Assembly (NCBI GenBank): GCA_003244035.1
Contig: QHBV01000004.1
Span: 18,516-24,758, forward strand
Length of the DNA stretch: 6,243 nt
Direction of reading: 5' to 3'
DNA from: Solirubrobacterales bacterium
GTDB taxonomy: Bacteria > Actinomycetota > Thermoleophilia > Solirubrobacterales > Solirubrobacteraceae
Shown here: positions 1 to 5,961 of the stretch, piece after piece
Position numbering within the stretch: position 1 is the first letter of the stretch
Layout: each line of letters begins with the position of its first letter
The notes under the pieces: generated by a model
Database searches by the model: none
What the model was told of the DNA's origin: nothing
The model's input: only the letters and a program-made list of their open reading frames with translations
Translations under genes and position numbers: made by a program

Positions 1-22
1 CACGTCGAAGCCTGTCGTCCCC
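1..22 (-). ncRNA. ssrA: tmRNA (ssrA), 5' end only, continues beyond the left edge
   Basis: Read on the minus strand from position 22, the sequence is GGGGACGACAGGCTTCGAC followed by GTG at the edge. This fits the conserved tmRNA 5' end: a GGGG-starting acceptor strand, a YGA-type D-loop region and the near-invariant GGYTTCGAC. tmRNA acts with SmpB to rescue stalled ribosomes by entering the A site as an alanyl-tRNA mimic and then serving as a short mRNA for a degradation tag. The smpB gene lies about 1.4 kb away on the same strand, which is a common arrangement. A promoter-like sequence sits just upstream. Only 22 nt are visible, so the tag reading frame, pseudoknots and 3' acceptor strand cannot be checked. 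Mature 5' ends are normally made by RNase P, so the GGGG start is inferred as the processed end rather than the transcription start. Confidence 0.8.
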
Positions 23-43
23 TTGGGGATGTGAACCTCCTCG

Positions 44-71
44 ATTGTAGTCGAAGGAGATCGTAAGTCCA
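44..71 (-). promoter_or_regulatory. Candidate promoter of ssrA
   Basis: On the minus strand, TGGACT (66-71; 4 of 6 matches to TTGACA) is followed by a 16-nt spacer and TACAAT (44-49; 5 of 6 matches to TATAAT). Transcription would start near position 37, leaving a leader of about 15 nt before the GGGG of mature tmRNA, consistent with a precursor trimmed by RNase P. The good -10 box in otherwise GC-rich DNA and its position ahead of a stable RNA support the call. The start site is inferred from spacing only. Confidence 0.6.
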
Positions 72-109
72 GGCCGTGTCGACGCTCGGGACTGCGACAA
101 TCACAAGCG

Positions 110-997
110 ATGCAACCTTCGAGCACCGATTGGCCGCCGCCCACGCGGCCTGCGCCACCAGCGCAGGCCGCACCACCAGCTCACGAGCCGGGCTCATCCG
201 AGCTTGATCCTCCCTTTGGGCAGCGAAGGGCCCCGCTGCTAAAGCGCACTTTCGGACCGATCGTCGCGGCGATCATCGCGTTCGCGGCGAAGTTCAAGAC
301 GATCCTGCTGCTGCTGCCGAAGCTGAAGCTGCTGGCAACCGCCGGGACGATGCTGGTATCGATCGCGGCATACGCCCTGATCTGGGGCTTTCCGTTCGCC
401 CTCGGATTCGTCGTGCTGCTGCTCGTGCACGAGACCGGGCACGTGATCCAACTGCGCCGGGAGGGCATCAAGGCGAGCGCTCCGATGTTCATCCCGTTCC
501 TTGGCGCGGTCATCAGCGCCCGCTCGCTCGGCGAGAACGCGCTGGCGGAGGCACGCGTCGGGCTCGCGGGGCCGATCCTCGGCACCGCCGGCTCCGCGGC
601 CTGCATCCTGATCTGGCAGGCGACCGGGAACGACATCTGGCGCGCGCTCGCCTTCACGGGGTTCTTCCTCAACCTGTTCAACCTGCTGCCGGTGGTGCCG
701 CTGGACGGTGGCCGCGCGATGGCGGCGATGGCGCCATGGATGTGGTTCGCCGGGTTTGCCGGGCTGATCGCGCTCGCGGTGGTGTTCCCGAACCCGATCA
801 TCCTGATCATCGTGATCTTCGGCGGCCTGGAGACCTACCGGCGCTGGAAGCTTCGCAAGCATGGCGGTGAGCAGCAGCAGGCCTACTACCGGGTCCGGCC
901 CCGTGATCGCGCGCTCGTCGCGGCGGTCTACCTGTCGCTGATCGCGCTGCTGGTGGTCGGGATGGACGCGACGCAGCTGACGCGGGCGATCCCGTAG
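110..997 (+). CDS. M50 (site-2 protease) family intramembrane zinc metalloprotease
   Basis: This 295-residue polytopic membrane protein carries the M50 signature: HETGH at residues 107-111 (two zinc-binding His and catalytic Glu) inside a hydrophobic helix, GLAGPILG at 151-158, and NLLPVVPLDGG at 191-201, whose Asp199 is the expected third zinc ligand. Such enzymes cut transmembrane substrates within the bilayer, often anti-sigma factors or other membrane regulators; the substrate here is unknown. Residues 1-45 are Pro/Ala-rich, probably cytoplasmic and disordered. Hydrophobic segments lie at about 47-70, 75-105, 120-137, 150-170, 178-196, 208-240 and 266-285. There is no PDZ domain, unlike RseP or Rip1, so it resembles the compact actinobacterial 'site-2 protease family' group. 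ATG 110 is the first usable in-frame start: an upstream in-frame TTG at 23 runs into a TGA at 32-34. No Shine-Dalgarno precedes it. The gene stands alone, divergent from ssrA and convergent with the DUF6458-like gene. The class is secure, the physiological role is not. Confidence 0.88.
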   Translation: MQPSSTDWPPPTRPAPPAQAAPPAHEPGSSELDPPFGQRRAPLLKRTFGPIVAAIIAFAAKFKTILLLLPKLKLLATAGTMLVSIAAYALIWGFPFALGFVVLLLVHETGHVIQLRREGIKASAPMFIPFLGAVISARSLGENALAEARVGLAGPILGTAGSAACILIWQATGNDIWRALAFTGFFLNLFNLLPVVPLDGGRAMAAMAPWMWFAGFAGLIALAVVFPNPIILIIVIFGGLETYRRWKLRKHGGEQQQAYYRVRPRDRALVAAVYLSLIALLVVGMDATQLTRAIP

Positions 998-998
998 A

Positions 999-1043
999 AG
1001 CGTGGGGGATTTTCTCGTATGGTCATCGAGAATCCCCCACGCT
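999..1043. terminator. Strong intergenic hairpin, probable bidirectional terminator
   Basis: The arms AGCGTGGGGGATT (999-1011) and AATCCCCCACGCT (1031-1043) pair over 13 bp. After a 2-nt TT bulge on the left arm, CTCG (1014-1017) pairs with CGAG (1027-1030), closing a 9-nt loop (1018-1026). The hairpin begins 2 nt after the stop codon of the M50 gene (TAG, 995-997) and lies between convergent genes, so it could end transcription from both sides. Neither side has a U-tract after the stem, so it is not a textbook intrinsic terminator; U-poor hairpin terminators are reported in actinobacteria. It could instead act as a 3'-end stabiliser. Confidence 0.6.
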
Positions 1044-1075
1044 GCGCGCCGCAGACGACGGCGAACGCAAGTGCC

Positions 1076-1109
1076 GAAGCCGACGAGCGCCTGAAGCCGA
1101 CGAGCGCCT
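1076..1109. repeat. Perfect 17-bp tandem duplication
   Basis: GAAGCCGACGAGCGCCT occurs twice without interruption or mismatch (1076-1092 and 1093-1109). The second copy overlaps the stop codon of the minus-strand small membrane protein gene (stop complement at 1108-1110), so the repeat is essentially all in its 3' untranslated region. A recent slippage or duplication event is the simplest explanation, and no function is evident. Confidence 0.85.
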
Positions 1110-1323
1110 AGTACCCGGGCGGCGGTGGGCCCATCGTCCGATCGCGCCGGTCGCGCTCGGACCACATGAACGTGTAGAGGAGAGACAGCGGCAGCGAGAT
1201 CAGCCCGACGACAAAGATCACGGTCCCGGCCGTCTGCAGGTCGATGAAGCTGACGTGAGCCGTCACGGCCCACTTGAGGATCGCGCCGACGGCAATGAGC
1301 GCAATCGAACCGCCGATGGTCAT
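1108..1323 (-). CDS. Small two-helix membrane protein, DUF6458-like
   Basis: This 71-residue protein has two predicted membrane helices (about 4-22 and 30-52), joined by a short segment with FIDLQTAG (26-33). It ends in a charged, then Pro-rich cytoplasmic tail (SERDRRDRTMGPPPPGY, 55-71). The pattern IALIAVGAILKWAV (7-20), then DLQTAGTVIFVVG (28-40), matches my recollection of the actinobacterial DUF6458 family of small inner-membrane proteins of unknown function; this is recalled, not searched. ATG 1323 is preceded by a weak purine-rich stretch (GAGTGGCAGG). It follows smpB on the same strand after 121 nt, with a small hairpin between, so it may be transcribed separately. It converges with the M50 protease gene. 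I can assign no biochemical role. Confidence 0.68.
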   Translation of the reverse strand: MTIGGSIALIAVGAILKWAVTAHVSFIDLQTAGTVIFVVGLISLPLSLLYTFMWSERDRRDRTMGPPPPGY

Positions 1324-1364
1324 CCTGCCACTCTACCCATGATCGGGCCAGTCTACTCCGAAAC

Positions 1365-1379
1365 CGGGCCAAGGGCCCG
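1365..1379 (-). terminator. Small GC hairpin downstream of smpB, weak terminator candidate
   Basis: On the minus strand, CGGGCC and GGCCCG form a 6-bp all-GC stem around a CTT loop, followed by GTTTCGG. It lies about 65 nt beyond the smpB stop codon, in the 121-nt gap before the DUF6458-like gene. The stem is short and there is no real U-tract, so termination would be partial at best. Short GC palindromes also arise easily by chance in DNA of this composition. Apart from this hairpin, the gap at 1324-1444 shows no convincing promoter. Confidence 0.3.
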
Positions 1380-1444
1380 CGATGAAGTTGACGATCCGGA
1401 TGCGGCCGGGATGACTTCGCGGATACGTCGCTCCGTCGCGGACC

Positions 1445-1930
1445 CTACCGCTGCGCATCCCGCAGCTCGCGCTGGACATCCCGGGCCATGTCGCGCGTGC
1501 GGATCGACTCGCGCTTGTCGTGGAGGTCCTTGCCGCGCGCGAGCGCGATCTCGACCTTCGCCCGCGACCCGCCCCCGGAGAAATAGATCCTGGTCGGAAC
1601 GAGGGTCAGACCGCGCTCGTGCGTCTTGCCGATCAAGCGCTCGATCTCGTCGCGGTGCAGCAGCAGCTTGCGTGGCCGCTCAGGCTCGTGGTTTTCTCGC
1701 GAGGCGGGGCCGTAGGGCGGGATGTAGACCCCCAGCAGCCACACCTCGCGCTCGCGAACGCTGGCGTAGGCATCCTTCAGCTGCGCCTTGCCCTCGCGCA
1801 GCGACTTGACCTCGGTGCCGGTAAGCACGATCCCGCACTCGAAGCGCTCGAGCAGGTTGAAGCGGTATGAGGCCCGGCGGTTGGTCGCCACATCGCCGGA
1901 GGCCGCCTTGCGCTTGCGTCCCTTGGCCAT
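1445..1930 (-). CDS. smpB: SsrA-binding protein SmpB
   Basis: This 161-residue protein binds the tRNA-like part of tmRNA, brings it to stalled ribosomes and places its C-terminal tail in the empty mRNA channel. Diagnostic stretches are ATNRRASYRFNLLERFECG (15-33), the LTGTEVKSLREGKAQLKD core (36-53), the mid-region PYGPASRENHEPERPRKLLL (72-91), and the basic tail RGKDLHDKRESIRTRD (132-147) containing the conserved HDKR. Length is typical of the family (about 155-165), so it appears intact. ATG 1930 gives the canonical basic N-terminus (MAKGRKRK). It starts 3 nt after the RNase R stop codon, with a G-rich stretch (GGGGGCGG) inside the end of rnr as a possible ribosome binding site, implying coupled translation. 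Its RNA partner ssrA begins at the left window edge on the same strand, beyond the oppositely oriented M50 gene. Confidence 0.97.
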   Translation of the reverse strand: MAKGRKRKAASGDVATNRRASYRFNLLERFECGIVLTGTEVKSLREGKAQLKDAYASVREREVWLLGVYIPPYGPASRENHEPERPRKLLLHRDEIERLIGKTHERGLTLVPTRIYFSGGGSRAKVEIALARGKDLHDKRESIRTRDMARDVQRELRDAQR

Positions 1931-1933
1931 CGT

Positions 1934-3802
1934 TCAGCCGCCCCCGGAGCGCCGGAGATCCGGCGCTCGAGCGGTGTCCCCGAGCGTGTCCGGGCCGGCC
2001 GGGAGCAGATCTACTCTCCCACGCGGCGCGTCGACGCCGGCGACCCGCACATGGATCGCGTCGCCCAGACGGATCGCCCCGCCGTGACGGGTTCCCACCA
2101 GGATCGTGCCCTGCTCGTTGAGCTCCCACCACTCGCCGTGCAGCCGGCGAACCGGCAGCATGCCCTCAAAGGCACCATCCGGTCCGAATGCCACGAACGC
2201 GCCGGCCCTGATCACCCCGACCACCTCGCCCTCGAACACGGCCTCGCTTTCGCGCTCGGACAGCAGCCGCGCCAGTAGGAAGCAGCGCGCGATGTCGTCG
2301 GCGTCTCGTTCGAGCGCGATCGCCTCGCGCTCGCGAGCGGAGGCCCACGGCCCCGCCGAAGCTACCCACGAGGCTTCCGGTGCGGGGACATCGCCCGCCA
2401 CGACCGAGAGCAGCGCGCGGTGGCAGATCAGGTCCGGGTAGCGGCGAATCGGCGAGGTGAAGTGACAGTAGCGGGGAGACTGCAGCCCGGCGTGGCCAAG
2501 GTTGCGGTGCTCGTAGCGAGCCTGCTTGAGCGACCGCAGCACGAGGCCCGTCAGCGCGCGCCCTCCCCGGCCGGTCCGCGCCACCCAGTCGGATACGAGC
2601 TGCGAGGCCTCCCCCGCGAGCGCCGCTGCCTGCTGCGGCGTCATGTGCCCCCGTGGCACTGGCGGCGTCGGCACGCCCAGCGACTGCAGTTGGTCGATCA
2701 ACCGCTCTACCGAAGCGCCGTCGGGGGGCTCGTGCACGCGATACAGCGCCGGCACCCGGCCCTCTGAGAGCAGCCAGGCGACCTGCTCGTTGGCCGCGAT
2801 CATCAGCTGCTCGATCAGGCGATGGGACTCGGTCTGCGCGACCGGCTCGGCGGCCAGCACGTTGCCCTGGCGATCGAAAGAGAACTCGGGCTCGGCCGAG
2901 TCGAGCACCAGCGCCGCCTGCCGGGCGCGCCTGGCGCCGAGCGCGCCGGCGGCTGCGCGGGCGGCGGCGAGGGCAACCCCCCATGGATCGACAGCGGCCT
3001 GGCGATCCGCGAAGATCTGATCCACGCGCCGGTAGTCGAGCCGCTCGTCGGAGCGGATCGCCGAGCGGTGAAACGCCGCACGTCGCACCGAATCGCCCAC
3101 CACCGACAGCTCGACGCTCACGGCCAGCCGGTCCTCTCCGGGGCGCAGCGAGCAGGCATCGCCGGAGAGCTGGAAGGGCAGCATCGGCTCGACCGCCCCA
3201 GGCACATACACGCTGCACCCGCGTCGGTAGGCCTCGCGATCGATCAGCGAGCGCGGGCCGGCGTAGGCCGAGACGTCGGCGATGTGGACCCACACGCGCC
3301 ACGATCCGTCCTGCTCACGGACAGCGGAGATCGCATCGTCGAAGTCGCGTGCGCTCACGGGATCGATCGTGAACGTCGGCAGGGCGCGGAGGTCTCGGCG
3401 GCCGGCCAGATCCTCCCTCCCCGCGGCCGCCTCGCGAGCCTCGTGCTCGACGGCGGGATCGAACGACCGCCGCAGCCCGCGGTCGACCATCAGCGCCTCG
3501 ATCACGTCCTGCGCGACATCGGGCCGCCCCAGGCGCCGCACGACCGTGGCACGCCCCCGGCCCCGGCCACGCCCACTCTTCGCCCCGCCCCGCCCGTCCG
3601 CGCCCGCCGGGGACCCGAGCACCACCAGATCGCCGGCGTCGAAACGCCGATCGCGGCTCACCGCAATCCGCGGCCCGGTGCCGAAGAACGGCTCGGCGAC
3701 GAGCAGCTTTCCGCGCCGCGCGAGCACCGCAACGCGCCCCCCGGCCGGCGCGGCGGGCGAGGCGCCCGCCGGTACGGCGGCGCCGGAGCCGGTGGCGTTC
3801 AC
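1934..3802 (-). CDS. rnr: RNase R / RNase II family 3'-5' exoribonuclease
   Basis: This 622-residue processive 3'-to-5' exoribonuclease belongs to the RNB family. The catalytic motif FTIDPVSARDFDDAIS (144-159) has all four metal-binding acidic positions (Asp147, 153, 155, 156), followed by HIADVS (173-178). The RNB domain continues through GDACSLRPGEDRLA (214-227), RLIEQLMIAANE (328-339) and HFTSPIRRYPDL (447-458). An S1 RNA-binding domain fills about 520-600. The N-terminus is short: only about 140 residues precede the RNB domain, compatible with one clear cold-shock-like domain (about 22-100) interrupted by an RG-rich stretch (residues 70-85). E. coli RNase R is about 813 residues, with two cold-shock domains and a lysine-rich tail; here only about 22 residues follow S1 and none is Lys. 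The start is GTG 3802, overlapping the ctpA stop by 4 nt (GTGA), so translational coupling is likely. Placement directly before smpB supports a role in decay of non-stop mRNA, although RNase II-like general decay cannot be excluded. Confidence 0.95.
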   Translation of the reverse strand: MNATGSGAAVPAGASPAAPAGGRVAVLARRGKLLVAEPFFGTGPRIAVSRDRRFDAGDLVVLGSPAGADGRGGAKSGRGRGRGRATVVRRLGRPDVAQDVIEALMVDRGLRRSFDPAVEHEAREAAAGREDLAGRRDLRALPTFTIDPVSARDFDDAISAVREQDGSWRVWVHIADVSAYAGPRSLIDREAYRRGCSVYVPGAVEPMLPFQLSGDACSLRPGEDRLAVSVELSVVGDSVRRAAFHRSAIRSDERLDYRRVDQIFADRQAAVDPWGVALAAARAAAGALGARRARQAALVLDSAEPEFSFDRQGNVLAAEPVAQTESHRLIEQLMIAANEQVAWLLSEGRVPALYRVHEPPDGASVERLIDQLQSLGVPTPPVPRGHMTPQQAAALAGEASQLVSDWVARTGRGGRALTGLVLRSLKQARYEHRNLGHAGLQSPRYCHFTSPIRRYPDLICHRALLSVVAGDVPAPEASWVASAGPWASAREREAIALERDADDIARCFLLARLLSERESEAVFEGEVVGVIRAGAFVAFGPDGAFEGMLPVRRLHGEWWELNEQGTILVGTRHGGAIRLGDAIHVRVAGVDAPRGRVDLLPAGPDTLGDTARAPDLRRSGGG

Positions 3803-5001
3803 CGGACTTCGGCGGCGACGGTGCGCTCGGCAACCGCGAGCGCGCGATCGCCGCGCGCGCGCGGATTGCTGATCGCGTAGACGTCGGGCTGGATCCCCGC
3901 CCCCCGGCGCACCCCGCCGCCGCCGAGGTTGTGCCCGCTGGGCGTGAAGTACTCGCCCACGGTGATGTCCAGCGCACCGCCGTTCGACAGCGTCTCGATC
4001 TCCTGAAAGACGCCCTTGCCGTAGGTGTGCGTACCCACGACCTTTGCCCGGCCGCGGTCCCTGAGCGCTCCGGTGACGATCTCGGCCGCCGACGCGGTGC
4101 CGCCATCGACCAGCACGACCAGCGGGATCCTGGTCGAGATCGCCCCGCCCTTGGCGACGTACACCTGGCGCGGCTGGCTGCGCCCGGCGGTCGAGACGAT
4201 CGTGCCGTCGGGGACGAAGATGCTGGCCACGTTGACCGCCTCATCGAGCAGGCCGCCTCCGTTCTCGCGTAGGTCGAGGATCAAAGCGCGCGCGCCGGCG
4301 CCAAGCATCCTGTCGACCTGGGTGCGCAGCTCGGGACCCGCGCCGTTGGTGAAGCTCGTCAGCTGCAAGTCGCCAATTCTCACGCCCTCATACGCGAGCA
4401 CCCGCCCGGTCGCGACCGGAACGACGAGCTCCGCGCGCGTGATCGTGACGACTCGCCGCCGGGTGCCGCTGAGCACGGTCAGCGTCACCCGCGTCCCGGC
4501 AGGCCCCTGGATCAAGCGCGAGGCGAAGTCATGGGCCCGGTTCACCAGCGAGGTCGACCCTACGGCGACGATCTCCTCGCCCCGGAAGAGGCCCGCGCGG
4601 GCGGCCGGAGAGTTGGGAAAGACATCCTCGATCTGCAGCCCGCGGGGATCTGGGAGCACATCGATCCCGACCCCGCTCAGGTGCGGGTTGGTCTGATTCA
4701 GGAAGGCGTGGTACTCGACAGGGTCGTAATAGTGCGAGTACGGATCGTCCAGGCTGGCGACGGCCGCGGTCAGCCCGTCGTTGACGAGCTCGCTGCGGTC
4801 TATCGGCCGGTAGTAGTCACGGGCGAGCACGCCGAGCGCCTCGTGCACCAACTGCCCGTCGCTGTCGTCCACGAGCGCGTTGCGCAAGGACGATGGCAGC
4901 CAGCTCGGGTGACCGCCGATCCAGATGCCGAGCAGCAGCACGAGCAGCGCGCCGGCGACGGCACCGATAATCCGAGGCGGGCGCGGGTTGCCAGAGCGCA
5001 T
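3799..5001 (-). CDS. ctpA: S41 family C-terminal processing peptidase (CtpA/CtpB type)
   Basis: This 400-residue serine protease is anchored by one N-terminal helix (about 11-30) with the catalytic part outside the membrane. A helical N-terminal segment (about 46-100, including SLDDPYSHYYDP at 83-94) is followed by a PDZ domain (about 105-190, with SGVGIDV at 109-115 and PNSPAARAGLFRGEEIVAV at 129-147), then the S41 core. The core shows LDLRENGGG (242-250), the nucleophile region VDGGTASAAEIV (298-309) and TYGKGVFQ (326-333). By the 25- and 4-residue spacing known in CtpB, the triad is Ser304, Lys329, Gln333. Length is normal for the family. Such proteases trim C-termini of envelope or regulatory proteins; the substrate is unknown. 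ATG 5001 is the only ATG, GTG or TTG start downstream of an in-frame stop at 5050-5052. It lacks a clear Shine-Dalgarno and lies 63 nt after ftsX. Its end overlaps the rnr start by 4 nt. Confidence 0.95.
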   Translation of the reverse strand: MRSGNPRPPRIIGAVAGALLVLLLGIWIGGHPSWLPSSLRNALVDDSDGQLVHEALGVLARDYYRPIDRSELVNDGLTAAVASLDDPYSHYYDPVEYHAFLNQTNPHLSGVGIDVLPDPRGLQIEDVFPNSPAARAGLFRGEEIVAVGSTSLVNRAHDFASRLIQGPAGTRVTLTVLSGTRRRVVTITRAELVVPVATGRVLAYEGVRIGDLQLTSFTNGAGPELRTQVDRMLGAGARALILDLRENGGGLLDEAVNVASIFVPDGTIVSTAGRSQPRQVYVAKGGAISTRIPLVVLVDGGTASAAEIVTGALRDRGRAKVVGTHTYGKGVFQEIETLSNGGALDITVGEYFTPSGHNLGGGGVRRGAGIQPDVYAISNPRARGDRALAVAERTVAAEVR

Positions 5002-5064
5002 CGAACGTGAGGGTAGCCGGGGCGGACCGCCGTCCGAGCCGCCGAGCGGTCATGGTGCAGCGGG

Positions 5065-5958
5065 TCAGACGCGCAGGAAGCGCCGCAGCGAGAGCCCCGA
5101 GCCGAGCGCCGAGACGATCACCCCGGCGAGCATCAGGATCGCGAGCAGCGCCGGGAAGGCGATCGTCCGGATCCCTCCGACCAGCGACCAGCCGGCGAAC
5201 AGCGGGTCGAGCAGCGCGACCTTGGCAATCCCCAGCACAGCGACAGAGAGCACCGCGCCCGCGGCGCCCACGACCACGCCCTCGATCACGAACGGCCAGC
5301 GGATGAACCAGTCGGTCGCGCCGACCAGCTTCATCACTTCGACTTCGCGCCGGCGCGCGTACAGCGACAGGCGGATCGTGTTGGCGATCAGCAGCACGGA
5401 GGCAAGCACGAGCAGCAGCGCGAACGCGAGCCCGCCCCACTGCACGGCCGAGGTCAGCTGCAGGGCCTTCTTCGTGTAGCCCTTCTTGTTGGAGACGCTC
5501 TGGATCGAGGCGTCGATCACCCCGCGCTGGCCGGCCGGGTCCTTGGGCGTGAGCGACGAGTTGATCGCGAGCACGTTGCCCGGATTGTCAGGCGAGACAT
5601 GGAAGGTGTCGGGCAGCGGGTTGGTCGCGAGCAGCGTGTACGCCGCCGGATCGAGCTTCGACTGCTGGGCATACGCGGCCGCCTTGGAGACGAACTGGAC
5701 AGCCTTCACGTGCGGAGTCGCGAGCAGCTCCTTGCGGACGCGTACCTCGTCCGCGGAGGTCGCGTTGTTCTTCATGTAGACGTCGACGATCAAACGGCCG
5801 CGAACGCTGTTGGCGGCGTCGTTGGTCACCTCGACCGCTGGGATGAACACGCCGAGCACGAGCAACGTCACCAGCACCGTGGCCAGCGCGGCGAAGGTAG
5901 GCGCGGCGTTGCGGCGCATCGCGCGCAATGCCTCGCGCAGGAAGAACGAGATGTGCAC
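5065..5958 (-). CDS. ftsX: Cell division ABC transporter-like permease FtsX
   Basis: This 297-residue integral membrane partner of FtsE has FtsX topology: a basic cytoplasmic N-terminus (FLREALRAMRRN, 6-17), TM1 (about 20-42), a large extracytoplasmic loop (about 43-170), TM2 (171-193), the conserved cytoplasmic segment NTIRLSLYARRREVEVMKLV (193-212) with GAT and WFIRWPFVIEG just after, TM3 (about 222-247) and TM4 (265-285). FtsEX does not transport a solute; in studied bacteria ATP hydrolysis by FtsE is transmitted through FtsX to activate a peptidoglycan hydrolase at the septum or sidewall. The hydrolase partner is not in this window. The start is GTG 5958, giving the usual short N-terminus; no ATG lies close by in frame. 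Only 3 nt separate it from the ftsE stop, as expected for a co-translated pair. Confidence 0.96.
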   Translation of the reverse strand: MHISFFLREALRAMRRNAAPTFAALATVLVTLLVLGVFIPAVEVTNDAANSVRGRLIVDVYMKNNATSADEVRVRKELLATPHVKAVQFVSKAAAYAQQSKLDPAAYTLLATNPLPDTFHVSPDNPGNVLAINSSLTPKDPAGQRGVIDASIQSVSNKKGYTKKALQLTSAVQWGGLAFALLLVLASVLLIANTIRLSLYARRREVEVMKLVGATDWFIRWPFVIEGVVVGAAGAVLSVAVLGIAKVALLDPLFAGWSLVGGIRTIAFPALLAILMLAGVIVSALGSGLSLRRFLRV

Positions 5959-5961
5959 GGA

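Noticed and set aside
53..61. Strong Shine-Dalgarno-like GAAGGAGAT on the plus strand upstream of the M50 gene
   Set aside because: It lies about 48 nt before ATG 110. The nearest start, a GTG at 76, is out of frame, 14 nt away and opens only a 43-codon frame. It overlaps the ssrA promoter region and is probably coincidental.
239..1372. Minus-strand open frame (377 codons) opposite the M50 gene
   Set aside because: It overlaps both the M50 gene and the DUF6458-like gene, is extremely Arg/Asp/Gln-rich and shows no recognisable motif. It is a shadow frame.
2166..3302. Minus-strand open frame (378 codons) overlapping rnr in another frame
   Set aside because: It is a same-strand shadow with low-complexity Arg/Gly/Ala composition, while the overlapping rnr frame is clearly the conserved one.
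3850..3863. Alternating CG run near the end of ctpA
   Set aside because: It encodes an Ala/Arg-rich C-terminal stretch in frame and is expected in such GC-rich DNA. There is no evidence for a structural role.
2822..3880. Long plus-strand open frame (352 codons) opposite rnr and the end of ctpA
   Set aside because: It is antisense to a gene with complete RNB and S1 motifs. Its translation is Arg/Pro/Ala-rich without domains, as expected from GC-rich codon shadowing.
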